In this document: positions 15,202-23,488 of the stretch, in pieces
How the letters are laid out: each line of letters opens with the position of its first letter
Position numbering within the stretch: position 1 is the stretch's first letter
From: Alphaproteobacteria bacterium
Lineage (GTDB): Bacteria > Pseudomonadota > Alphaproteobacteria > JAJUGE01
Direction: 5' to 3'
DNA length: 37,254 nucleotides
Assembly (NCBI GenBank): GCA_029268305.1
Contig: JAJUGE010000026.1
Span: 1-37,254, forward strand
Notes under the pieces: model-generated
The model's input: only the letters and a program-made list of their open reading frames with translations
Database searches by the model: none
What the model was told of the DNA's origin: nothing
Position numbers and translations under genes: made by a program

Positions 15202-16626
15202 ATGAGCGACAAGTCCGAACAGACAACTTTGCTGGATCGCACGTGGAACTCGTTGCGTCAGGCCCTTCGGGACATCGGCAGCTCGCGCCGGAGCCTCGAT
15301 GCGATCGACCCTCGCCCTGACCTGCCCGACAACGACGCGGAGATCCTGCGCGAGCAGATGCGTGCCTGTCTCGAAGGCCGCGGTGGGGAAGTGACCGCCC
15401 GTGCGCGCGCCGCTGCGTTGGGGCGCGCCTATCTCTCGCTGAACACCGTCGGACGGCGCCGATACCTGCACATCCTCGCCGACGAGTTCAGCATCGACCA
15501 CGCCGCAGTCGCGGCTGCGGTCGAAGAATTCCGATCTGCCGAGACGGAGGAAGAACGATATCGCTGCGAGGAGGCGCTTCGCCGCGTGCTCGAACCGCCG
15601 CGAATGGCTTTGCTGACCCAGTTCAACGCCCTACAGGAGGGCGTGAAGTTCCTCGTCGACATGCGCGGCGAATTGATGACGCTCGTCCGTGAAGACCCGG
15701 ACCTCCGCGGCCTCGAGGCGGATCTCAAGCGGTTGCTCGCCTCCTGGTTCGACGTGGGCTTCCTCGATCTCCGGCGGATCACATGGCACGCGCCCGCCTC
15801 GCTGCTGGAGAAGCTGATCAACTACGAAGCCGTTCACGAGATTCGAAGCTGGGCGGATCTGAAGAACCGGCTGGATTCGGACCGCCGGTGCTATGCCTTC
15901 TTCCATCCGCGCATGCCGGACGAACCGCTCATCTTCGTCGAGGTGGCACTCGTCACCGGGATGGCAGCCGACGTGCACGTCCTGCTCGATGAGCAGTCTC
16001 CGGTAGAAGATCCGGCGCTCGCCGACACCGCGATCTTCTATTCGATCTCCAATGCCCAGAAGGGCCTTGCCGGCATCAGCTTCGGGAACTTCCTGATCAA
16101 GCGGGTGGTGGACGATCTCTCGGGCGAGTTCAAGAACCTCAGGACGTTCGCCACGCTCTCTCCGATCCCAGGCTTTTGCCGGTGGCTCCACGCCCGCATC
16201 GAGGCGGAGGGCGACGACCTCCTGACGGAGGCAGAGATCCGCAGTCTCGAAGCGAGTGGCATACCGGAAGGCGACGGTCCTCTGCTGGCACGGGCTCTAG
16301 CCGTCGAAGGCTGGCACCGGGACGAGGCGCTCGCCGGTGCACTTAAGGGGCCGATCATGCGCCTCGGCGCCAATTTCCTCCTGCGGGAAAAGGGCCGAGA
16401 TGGCCGGGCGGCGGACCCCGTCGCACACTTCCACCTCAGCAACGGCGCCCGCATGGAGCGCCTCAACTGGATGGGCGACGCATCCGAAAAGGGCCTGCGC
16501 CAGTCCGCCGGCCTCATGATCAACTACCTCTACAAGCTGGACAGCATCGACGCCAATCACGAAACCTATACGGCCGAACGCAAGATCGCGGCGTCTCCGG
16601 CCATTCGGTCGCTGGCGAAGGGGTAG
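15202..16626 (+). CDS. Malonyl-CoA decarboxylase
   Basis: A 474-residue enzyme that decarboxylates malonyl-CoA to acetyl-CoA. The N-terminal half is the helical oligomerisation domain (about 1-190, with LLTQFNALQEGVKFLVDMRG). The C-terminal half is the GNAT-related catalytic domain, with FYSISNAQKGLAGISFGNFL at 279-298, TLSPIPGF with the probable catalytic S320, and HFHLSNGARMERLNW with the probable catalytic H411, by analogy with the Ser-His pair of characterised enzymes. ATG 15202 is used; the in-frame GTG at 15163 would add 13 residues not typical of the family. It ends one nt before the stop of the convergent Lrp-type regulator. It may serve malonate catabolism or removal of surplus malonyl-CoA; no malonyl-CoA synthetase gene is adjacent. 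Confidence 0.92.
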   Translation: MSDKSEQTTLLDRTWNSLRQALRDIGSSRRSLDAIDPRPDLPDNDAEILREQMRACLEGRGGEVTARARAAALGRAYLSLNTVGRRRYLHILADEFSIDHAAVAAAVEEFRSAETEEERYRCEEALRRVLEPPRMALLTQFNALQEGVKFLVDMRGELMTLVREDPDLRGLEADLKRLLASWFDVGFLDLRRITWHAPASLLEKLINYEAVHEIRSWADLKNRLDSDRRCYAFFHPRMPDEPLIFVEVALVTGMAADVHVLLDEQSPVEDPALADTAIFYSISNAQKGLAGISFGNFLIKRVVDDLSGEFKNLRTFATLSPIPGFCRWLHARIEAEGDDLLTEAEIRSLEASGIPEGDGPLLARALAVEGWHRDEALAGALKGPIMRLGANFLLREKGRDGRAADPVAHFHLSNGARMERLNWMGDASEKGLRQSAGLMINYLYKLDSIDANHETYTAERKIAASPAIRSLAKG

Positions 16627-16627
16627 C

Positions 16628-17110
16628 TCAGCCTCGCCGCTCCTCCAGCGGGAGTGCGGTTCGGTATTTGACCTGCTTCAATGCGAAGCTCGACTTGATG
16701 CTGGCAACACCCGGGACGCGGGTCAGGTGGTCCATCAGGAAGCGCTGAAAAGCCTCCAGATCGGGCACGACCACGCGGAGCATGTAGTCGGCATCCCCCG
16801 TCATCAGATAGCACTCCATCACCTCCGGCCTCTGCAGAACCGCCTCCTCGAAGGTTTCGAGGGCGGGCTCGATCTGCCGCTCGAGACTCACCTGCACGAA
16901 AACGCTGACCGGCAATCCGACCGCAGCGGGATCGACAAGAGTGACGTGGCCGCGGATCACGCCCCGCTGCTCGAGCTCCCGCACGCGACGCAGGCAAGGT
17001 GAAGGCGAAAGCCCGACCTTCGCTGCCAGGTCGACATTGGATATCCGCGCCGTCTCCTGCAGCACGTCGAGAATCCTGAGGTCGATCCCGTCCAATCCAG
17101 GATTGGCCAT
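16628..17110 (-). CDS. Lrp/AsnC-family transcriptional regulator
   Basis: A 160-residue regulator. The N-terminal winged helix-turn-helix is seen as [20 protein letters not shown], then [21 protein letters not shown] (roughly residues 5-60). The C-terminal RAM ligand-binding domain includes [20 protein letters not shown] and the ending [21 protein letters not shown] 17110 is chosen because the family begins a few residues before LDxIDxxIL; a longer frame to 17185 overlaps the divergent promoter region. It is divergent from the AceE-like gene across 134 bp, the usual arrangement for an Lrp-type regulator controlling its neighbour, probably in response to an amino or keto acid. That link is inferred from position. 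Confidence 0.88.
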   Translation of the reverse strand: MANPGLDGIDLRILDVLQETARISNVDLAAKVGLSPSPCLRRVRELEQRGVIRGHVTLVDPAAVGLPVSVFVQVSLERQIEPALETFEEAVLQRPEVMECYLMTGDADYMLRVVVPDLEAFQRFLMDHLTRVPGVASIKSSFALKQVKYRTALPLEERRG

Positions 17111-17244
17111 GATCGTTCGCGTCCCCCGCTCAAACGGACCATTTGTTGCGCAAGATGCGCTATCCGACGAACACTTCGCAACCATGCACCGTCGGCTTCG
17201 GGATAAGCTTCGCTCTGATCAAGCCGCATCGATGGAGGCGGACA

Positions 17245-19608
17245 ATGGCCAGAGCCCAGGCGCTGAAGCCGATCGATCCCGCTGCCGGCACGAACCGGGA
17301 ACTCGAGCTGCTCCGGGAGCTGGAGAAAAAGGTTCTCTGGCTCTCCACCTGGACGATCCACCACGCCAACCACATCCGCCCGCGAGCTGACGGGTTGAAG
17401 GTCGGCGGGCACCAGGCCTCCAGTGCTTCGGTGGCTACGGTGCTGACCGCGTTGTACTTCTCGGTTCTGCGGCCTGAGGACCGGGTCGCCGTGAAGCCGC
17501 ACGCCAGCCCGGCGTTTCATGCGATCCAGTACCTGCTAGGCCTCCAGTCGCGCGAGAAGCTGGAACGGTTCCGAGCCTGGGGCGGCGCGCAGTCCTATCC
17601 CTCGCGGACGAAGGACACGGACGACGTCGACTTTTCCACCGGCTCCGTCGGACTCGGGGTGGCGATGACCACCTTCGCCGCTCTGGTGCAGGATTATCTC
17701 CATTTGCGGAAAGGCGACGCGGCACCGCCTCCCGGCCGGATGGTGGCAATCGCCGGCGATGCCGAGCTCGACGAAGGCAACATCTTCGAAGCGCTGCTCG
17801 AAGGATGGAAGCACGACATCCGGAACGTCTGGTGGGTGATCGACTACAACCGCCAGAGCCTCGACAGCGTGGTCTCGGACCGTCTCTTCACCCGCATCGA
17901 CGGCCTGTTCACCAGCATGGGCTGGCGGGTAGTGACCCTCAAATACGGCAAGATGCTCGAGGAGGCGTTTTCACGGCCGGGAGGCGATGCGCTCCGCCGC
18001 TGGATCGACGATTGCCCGAACACGCGCTATTCGGCTCTCGTCTTCAAGGGCGGGCCCGCGTGGCGGGCGGCGCTCGAGCGTGACATCGGCGATGTCGAAG
18101 GCATCGCCGAGTTGTTACGCGACTATGACGACGAGCAGCTTCACGACCTGATGACCAATCTCGCCGGTCAGGACATGGAAGCGGTGATGGAGGCCTTCCG
18201 GGCGATCGACGACGATCGCCCGACCTGCTTCATCGCCTACACGATCAAGGGCTATCGCCTGCCGCTCGAGGGACACAAGGACAATCATGCCGGCCTGATG
18301 AATCCGGCGCAGATGGAAGAATTCCGGGCAGAGATGGGCGTGCCGGAAGGCGAAGAGTGGGAACGGTTCGCCGGCCTGAAGATCGAGCCGGACGAACTGC
18401 AAGCCTTCCTGGACCGGGTGCCGTTCGCACAGGGCCGTCCTCGACGCCTTGTCAGCGAGGTGGTCCCGGTTCCCGAGCGCCTTCCGGCCCCGCGGGCGGA
18501 GCGCATGTCCACCCAGGAAGGCTTCGGCCGCATACTCAACGAGATCAGCCGCGGGAACGACGTGCTGGCCGATCGCATCGTCACCACCTCTCCCGACGTC
18601 ACCGTGTCTACCAACCTCGGGGCATGGGTGAACCAGCGCGGCATCTTCAACCGCCAGGAAGTCGAGGACGTCTTCCGCGCCGAGCGTGTGGTATCGGCAC
18701 AGAAGTGGAGCCTTTCGCCACGCGGCCAGCACATCGAGCTCGGCATCGCCGAGAACAACCTCTTCCTGCTGCTGGCTGCCCTCGGCCTCTCAGGGCCGCT
18801 GTTCGGCGAGCGCGTGTTGCCGATCGGCACCCTCTACGACCCGTTCATCGGCCGCGGTCTGGATGCCCTCACTTATGCACTCTACCAGGATGCACGTTTC
18901 GTGGTCGTGGGGACCCCCGCCGGCGTCACCCTTGCGCCGGAGGGCGGTGCCCATCAGTCGATCGGCACACCTCTCGTCGGCATGGGGCTACCGGGGCTCA
19001 GCTATTTCGAGCCGGCCTATGTAGACGAGCTGGCGGTCATTCTCGGCTGGTCATTCCGCCATATGCAATCGCCGGACGGAGGCTCCGTATACCTGCGCCT
19101 TTCGACCCGGCAGCTCGAGCAGCCGGGTCGAGAGCTCGACGACGCAACATGCAACGACATCTTGAACGGCGCCTACTGGGTGGTGCCGCCGGAACCGGGT
19201 GCGGAGCTCGCGATCGTCTACAGCGGCGCCGTCGCGCCGGAGGCTACCGCCGCCCACCGGCAGATCCTCGAGGACATTCCCGGAGCGGGGCTGCTGGCGG
19301 TGACCTCACCCGACCGTCTGCACGAGGACTGGCTGGCCGCCGACCGATCCCGCGCCGCCGGCCGTCACGCTTCCGCCTGGATCGAGCGGGTCATGGCGCC
19401 GCTCGCGAAAGATGCCGCGCTCGTCACCGTGCTCGACGGGCATCCGGCCACCCTTTCCTGGATCGGATCGGCCCTGGGGCGGCCCCTCTCCGCCCTCGGC
19501 GTGGAGAGGTTCGGTCAATCGGGAGAGATCCAGGAGCTCTACCGCGATCACCGGCTCGACGAAGATGCGATTCTCGACGCGGCGGCGACCGCGCTGCTGC
19601 GTCGGTGA
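17245..19608 (+). CDS. AceE-like homodimeric 2-oxoacid dehydrogenase E1 / transketolase-family enzyme
   Basis: A 787-residue thiamine-diphosphate enzyme built like the homodimeric pyruvate dehydrogenase E1 (AceE), though about 100 residues shorter than E. coli AceE. The N-terminal part has GGHQASSASVATVLTALYF and FSTGSVGLGVAMT. The TPP/Mg motif begins GDAELDEGNIFEAL (from residue 171) and continues to WWVIDYNRQSLD. The central part has HIELGIAENNLFLLLAALGL, and APEGGAHQSIGTPLVGMG is typical of the pyrimidine-binding domain. ATG 17245 follows GGAGG by 6 nt. No E2 or E3 gene is adjacent, so it may serve a distant complex or act on its own. The divergent Lrp-type gene suggests control by an amino or keto acid. 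The substrate could be pyruvate or another 2-oxoacid. Confidence 0.82.
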   Translation: MARAQALKPIDPAAGTNRELELLRELEKKVLWLSTWTIHHANHIRPRADGLKVGGHQASSASVATVLTALYFSVLRPEDRVAVKPHASPAFHAIQYLLGLQSREKLERFRAWGGAQSYPSRTKDTDDVDFSTGSVGLGVAMTTFAALVQDYLHLRKGDAAPPPGRMVAIAGDAELDEGNIFEALLEGWKHDIRNVWWVIDYNRQSLDSVVSDRLFTRIDGLFTSMGWRVVTLKYGKMLEEAFSRPGGDALRRWIDDCPNTRYSALVFKGGPAWRAALERDIGDVEGIAELLRDYDDEQLHDLMTNLAGQDMEAVMEAFRAIDDDRPTCFIAYTIKGYRLPLEGHKDNHAGLMNPAQMEEFRAEMGVPEGEEWERFAGLKIEPDELQAFLDRVPFAQGRPRRLVSEVVPVPERLPAPRAERMSTQEGFGRILNEISRGNDVLADRIVTTSPDVTVSTNLGAWVNQRGIFNRQEVEDVFRAERVVSAQKWSLSPRGQHIELGIAENNLFLLLAALGLSGPLFGERVLPIGTLYDPFIGRGLDALTYALYQDARFVVVGTPAGVTLAPEGGAHQSIGTPLVGMGLPGLSYFEPAYVDELAVILGWSFRHMQSPDGGSVYLRLSTRQLEQPGRELDDATCNDILNGAYWVVPPEPGAELAIVYSGAVAPEATAAHRQILEDIPGAGLLAVTSPDRLHEDWLAADRSRAAGRHASAWIERVMAPLAKDAALVTVLDGHPATLSWIGSALGRPLSALGVERFGQSGEIQELYRDHRLDEDAILDAAATALLRR

Positions 19609-19623
19609 AGTGCGTCGCCCCTG

Positions 19624-19651
19624 TTGGCGCCGCGCGTTTCTGTGCTATAGA
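19624..19651 (+). promoter_or_regulatory. Probable sigma-70-type promoter of tRNA-Leu
   Basis: TTGGCG (19624-19629) and TATAGA (19646-19651) are separated by 16 bp, four of six consensus matches each. The predicted start lies about 75 nt before the tRNA and after the preceding gene's stop. This was judged by eye only. Confidence 0.45.
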
Positions 19652-19730
19652 GGCGCCCCCTGGCTGGGGTGGCCCCGCCGTTCGTTCCGGACGGCGCGTT
19701 TTGGTATGTGCCCGGAGGCGCGAGCATCGG

Positions 19731-19815
19731 GCGGGCGTGGCGGAACTGGTAGACGCGCCAGACTTAGGATCTGGTGACCTTGGTCGTGGGGGTTCAAGTC
19801 CCTCCGCCCGCACCA
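19731..19815 (+). tRNA. tRNA-Leu (anticodon UAG)
   Basis: An 85-nt tRNA with encoded CCA. The acceptor arm GCGGGCG pairs with CGCCCGC, the D arm contains GGCGGAACTGGTAGACGC, and the anticodon stem CCAGA/TCTGG closes the loop CTTAGGA with anticodon TAG, reading CUA (Leu). A long variable arm (GTGACCTTGGTCGT) and the T arm GGGGGTTCAAGTCCCTC complete a class II tRNA, as expected for leucine. It lies between the AceE-like gene and the trigger factor gene. Confidence 0.96.
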
Positions 19816-19888
19816 CGTTGACCTGCCGATGCGCGATCCGGTACGGGTTCCCGCCACAGCCGACCTAGATGACCGGACCGACATGCCA

Positions 19889-21259
19889 ATGCAGGTAACC
19901 GAGACCCTTTCCGAAGGCCTCAAGCGCGAGCTGAAGGTCGTCGTTTCCTCGACCGAGATCCAGGAGCAGGTTCAGGCGAAGCTGAACGAGATCGGCCGAA
20001 CGGTCCGCCTGCCCGGCTTTCGGCCCGGCAAGGCGCCGATATCGCTGCTCAAGCAGCGCTTCGGGCGTGCCGTCATGGGCGAAGTGCTCGAGAACACCCT
20101 GAAGGAAACCTCCGAAAAGGCGCTGGACGAGCGCGGTTTCAAGCCCGCGATGCAGCCGGAGGTCGATATCGAGAGCTTCGAGGAGCAGAAAGACCTCGAA
20201 TATACGCTCAAGCTGGAGATCATGCCGGAGATCCAGCCGATCGACTTTTCGCAGATCAAGGTGGAGCGGCTCGTCGCCGAGGCCGACGAAAAGTCGATCG
20301 ACGAAACTGTCGAGCGCCTCGCTGCCCAGAACCGCCAGGCGAAGAAGGTCGAGGAAGATCGCGAAGCACGGGAAGGTGACGTTCTCGTCATCGACTTCGT
20401 CGGCAAGATCGACGGCGAGGCTTTTGCCGGCGGCACGGCCAGCGGCTACGAGCTGGAGCTCGGCGGCGGCGCCTTCATTCCCGGTTTCGAGGACCAGCTC
20501 GTCGGAGCCAAGGCCGGCGAGCATCGTGAGGTCACCGTCAAGTTCCCTGAGGAGTACGGAGCCGAGCACCTCGCCGGAAAGGAAGCCGTCTTCGAGGTCG
20601 ACGTGACCGAGATCCGCGAATATGAGCCGGCGGTCATCGACGACGAGCTGGCCAAGTCGATGGGCCTCGAATCGCTGGAGGAACTGCGGAAGTCGATCAA
20701 GGAGCGGATTGAGAGCGAGTATGCCGCGGCGGGTCGCAATCGCATCAAGCGCACGCTGTTCGACCAGCTGGAGAAGGCGCACGACTTCCCGGTCCCCGCC
20801 GGCCTCGTCGAGCAGGAGTTCCAGGGGATCTGGGCGCAGGTGAAGCAGCAGCTCGAAGGCGAGCAGGGCGACGAGCTCCGCGAGGGCAAGGCGGACGAGG
20901 AGCTGGAGGCGGAGTACCGCAAGGTCGCCGAGCGCCGCGTCAAGCTCGGCCTGCTCCTTGCCGAAGTCGGCCGGCTGAACAATATCTCGGTAAACCAGGA
21001 CGACCTGAACCAGGCCATTCGCGCGCAGCTCGCGCGCTTCCCGGGGCAGGAGCAGCAGGTTTACGAATTCTACCAGAAGAACCCGAGCGCGATCGCCCAG
21101 CTCCAGGCGCCGATCCTCGAGGACAAGGTCGTGGATTTCATCCTAGAGCTTGCGGACGTCACCGAGAATAAGGTCGCTCCTGAAGAGTTGCTGCGCGATC
21201 CGGACGAAGGCGAAGGTGATAGCAACGCCGGCGCCGGGCAGGACAAGAGCGAAGGCTGA
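19889..21259 (+). CDS. tig: Trigger factor, ribosome-associated chaperone
   Basis: A 456-residue chaperone that binds near the ribosomal exit tunnel and shields nascent chains. The N-terminal ribosome-binding domain carries the signature GFRPGKAP at 43-50. The middle FKBP-type peptidyl-prolyl isomerase domain (about 155-245) has [16 protein letters not shown] and [16 protein letters not shown] followed by [19 protein letters not shown]. The C-terminal helical arms follow, with an acidic tail ([12 protein letters not shown]). ATG 19889 gives the conserved MQVTET start; ATG 19883 two codons earlier is possible. It is followed after 38 nt by clpP, the common order tig-clpP-clpX-lon, linking folding and proteolysis. 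Confidence 0.96.
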   Translation: MQVTETLSEGLKRELKVVVSSTEIQEQVQAKLNEIGRTVRLPGFRPGKAPISLLKQRFGRAVMGEVLENTLKETSEKALDERGFKPAMQPEVDIESFEEQKDLEYTLKLEIMPEIQPIDFSQIKVERLVAEADEKSIDETVERLAAQNRQAKKVEEDREAREGDVLVIDFVGKIDGEAFAGGTASGYELELGGGAFIPGFEDQLVGAKAGEHREVTVKFPEEYGAEHLAGKEAVFEVDVTEIREYEPAVIDDELAKSMGLESLEELRKSIKERIESEYAAAGRNRIKRTLFDQLEKAHDFPVPAGLVEQEFQGIWAQVKQQLEGEQGDELREGKADEELEAEYRKVAERRVKLGLLLAEVGRLNNISVNQDDLNQAIRAQLARFPGQEQQVYEFYQKNPSAIAQLQAPILEDKVVDFILELADVTENKVAPEELLRDPDEGEGDSNAGAGQDKSEG

Positions 21260-21297
21260 GCGGCGCTCGCGAAACGAGGAAGGCAGCGGAACGGACC

Positions 21298-21924
21298 ATG
21301 TCGGACCCGATCGATACCTACATGAACACCCTGGTCCCGATGGTGGTCGAGTCCACCAACCGTGGGGAGCGGGCCTATGACATCTACTCGCGCCTGCTCA
21401 AGGAGCGGATCATCTTTCTGACCGGTCCCGTGCACGACGCGGTGTCGAGCCTCCTCTGCGCCCAGCTCCTGTTCCTCGAGGCGGAGAACCCGAAGAAGGA
21501 CATCTCGCTCTATATCAACTCGCCGGGCGGGGTAGTCACGTCGGGTCTCGCGATCTACGACACAATGCGCTACGTCCGCTGCGACGTGTCCACGGTTTGC
21601 TGTGGCCAGGCCGCGTCGATGGGCTCGCTGCTGCTGGCCGCCGGTACTAAGGGCAAGCGCTTTGCGCTGCCGAACGCCCGAATCATGGTCCACCAGCCCT
21701 CCGGCGGGTTCCAGGGCCAGGCGAGCGACATCGAGATCCACGCGCGCGAGATCATCAGTCTGCGGCGTCGACTCAACGAGATCTACGTCGAGCACACCGG
21801 CCAGTCGATGGAGGCGATCGAGGAGGCGCTCGAGCGCGATCGCTTCCTCACGCCCCCGGATGCCAAGGCGTTCGGGCTGATCGACGAGGTGGTCGAAAAG
21901 CGGCCGGCGCCGGCAGAAGGCTGA
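21298..21924 (+). CDS. clpP: ATP-dependent Clp protease proteolytic subunit
   Basis: A 208-residue serine peptidase that forms the two-ring barrel of ClpXP. The catalytic triad is complete: S107 in GQAASMGS, H132 in MVHQPSGG and D181 in ERDRFLT. The substrate-strand region is [18 protein letters not shown]. The N-terminal residues before VPMVVE form a short propeptide-like extension, as in many alphaproteobacteria. ATG 21298 lies 38 nt after tig. clpX follows after 190 bp with its own likely promoter. Confidence 0.97.
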   Translation: MSDPIDTYMNTLVPMVVESTNRGERAYDIYSRLLKERIIFLTGPVHDAVSSLLCAQLLFLEAENPKKDISLYINSPGGVVTSGLAIYDTMRYVRCDVSTVCCGQAASMGSLLLAAGTKGKRFALPNARIMVHQPSGGFQGQASDIEIHAREIISLRRRLNEIYVEHTGQSMEAIEEALERDRFLTPPDAKAFGLIDEVVEKRPAPAEG

Positions 21925-21949
21925 CGCACGACAATTAACCTCTCCTTGA

Positions 21950-21979
21950 TTGATCGGCCGTCCAATCACCTCATATAGA
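21950..21979 (+). promoter_or_regulatory. Probable promoter of clpX
   Basis: TTGATC (21950-21955) and TATAGA (21974-21979) are separated by 18 bp in the 190-bp gap between clpP and clpX. The -10 hexamer is the same as that proposed for tRNA-Leu. The resulting leader would be about 130 nt. This is a weak-to-moderate match made by eye. Confidence 0.4.
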
Positions 21980-22114
21980 GGCAGTTGATAGGTGGCCGGT
22001 GACGGTCGACGTGCGACTGCCGGAGCGTCCGGGTTAAGCGCTCATTTGACGTTGTGCGCCGTATCGTCCACTGGCTAACATATCGGGCGGTTCTCCGGTC
22101 CAGATGGAAGAGTG

Positions 22115-23380
22115 ATGACAAAGTCCAGCGGTGGCGACTCCAAGAACACGCTTTACTGCTCGTTCTGCGGAAAGAGCCAGCACGAGGTCCGAAAGCTTAT
22201 CGCCGGGCCGACGGTGTTCATCTGCGACGAATGCGTCGAACTGTGCATGGACATCATCCGCGAGGAGCACAAGAGCACTCTGGTGAAGTCGCGCGAGGGC
22301 GTGCCCACGCCGGCCGACATCTGCAAGATCCTGGACGACTACGTCATCGGCCAGCATCACGCCAAGCGCGTCCTCTCCGTCGCCGTGCATAACCACTACA
22401 AGCGGCTTTCGAACGGCGCCAAGGCGAGCGAGATCGAGATCGCGAAGTCGAACATCCTGCTCGTCGGCCCCACGGGCTGCGGCAAAACCCTGCTCGCGCA
22501 GACGTTGGCCAGAATTCTCGACGTGCCCTTCACGATGGCCGACGCCACGACTCTGACGGAAGCGGGCTATGTCGGCGAGGATGTCGAGAACATCATCCTG
22601 CGTCTGCTGCAGGCGGCCGACTACAATGTCGAGCGCGCGCAGCGCGGCATCGTCTATATCGACGAAGTCGACAAGATCTCGCGCAAGTCCGACAATCCGT
22701 CGATCACGCGAGACGTCTCCGGCGAAGGGGTGCAGCAGGCTCTCCTGAAGATCATGGAGGGGACGGTCGCGTCGGTCCCGCCGCAGGGCGGCCGCAAGCA
22801 TCCGCAGCAGGAGTTCCTGCAAGTCGACACGACCAATATCCTCTTCATCTGCGGTGGCGCCTTTTCGGGGCTTGAGAAGATCATCTCGGCGCGCGGCAAA
22901 GGCTCCGCGATCGGCTTCGGTGCCGACGTCCGCGGCGTGGACGAGCGCCAGACCGGGGAGATCCTGAAGGACGTCGAGCCGGAAGATCTGCTGAAGTTCG
23001 GCCTCATTCCCGAGTTCGTCGGACGGCTTCCGGTGATCGCTACCCTTACGGATCTGGACGAGGAAGCACTCATCGAGATCCTGACCCGGCCCAAGAACGC
23101 CCTGGTCAAGCAGTACCAGCGGCTGTTCGACGTGGAGGACGTGCGGCTCACGCTGAAGGAGGATGCCCTGCGCGGCATCGCGCAGAAGGCGATCCAGCGC
23201 AAGACCGGCGCGCGCGGGCTGCGCTCGATCATGGAGGGCATCCTGCTCGATTCGATGTACGACCTGCCGAGCCTCGAAGGGGTGGAGGAGATGGTCGTCA
23301 ACCGCGAGGTCGTCGAGGGACGTGCGCAGCCGCTCTACATCTACTCGGAGCGACGGGGTGACGTCGGGTCAAGCGCCTGA
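22115..23380 (+). CDS. clpX: ATP-dependent Clp protease ATP-binding subunit ClpX
   Basis: A 421-residue AAA+ unfoldase that feeds substrates to ClpP. The N-terminal zinc-binding domain has CxxC pairs C15-C18 and C37-C40. Walker A is GPTGCGKT at 118-125 and Walker B is [10 protein letters not shown] around 179-188. The ClpP-docking loop IGF is at 266-268, within [12 protein letters not shown]. Sensor and C-terminal regions are intact ([17 protein letters not shown]). The reading begins GTG-ATG; ATG 22115 is preferred and has GGAAGAG just upstream. The length is usual. lon follows after 108 nt. Confidence 0.97.
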   Translation: MTKSSGGDSKNTLYCSFCGKSQHEVRKLIAGPTVFICDECVELCMDIIREEHKSTLVKSREGVPTPADICKILDDYVIGQHHAKRVLSVAVHNHYKRLSNGAKASEIEIAKSNILLVGPTGCGKTLLAQTLARILDVPFTMADATTLTEAGYVGEDVENIILRLLQAADYNVERAQRGIVYIDEVDKISRKSDNPSITRDVSGEGVQQALLKIMEGTVASVPPQGGRKHPQQEFLQVDTTNILFICGGAFSGLEKIISARGKGSAIGFGADVRGVDERQTGEILKDVEPEDLLKFGLIPEFVGRLPVIATLTDLDEEALIEILTRPKNALVKQYQRLFDVEDVRLTLKEDALRGIAQKAIQRKTGARGLRSIMEGILLDSMYDLPSLEGVEEMVVNREVVEGRAQPLYIYSERRGDVGSSA

Positions 23381-23488
23381 TCTCCTTGAATGGTTGCGGC
23401 GCCCGTTCCACCTAATCGTTAACGTCGATCGGTTCGGCGCCGCTCTCGCCATGCGGCGGTAGCCCTGCCCGGAACACGAAGTAGCATC

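Noticed and set aside
19424..19816. Minus-strand peptide beginning with an AEGLEPPRPRSPDPKSGA-like sequence
   Set aside because: This is the well-known false translation of the antisense of tRNA-Leu.
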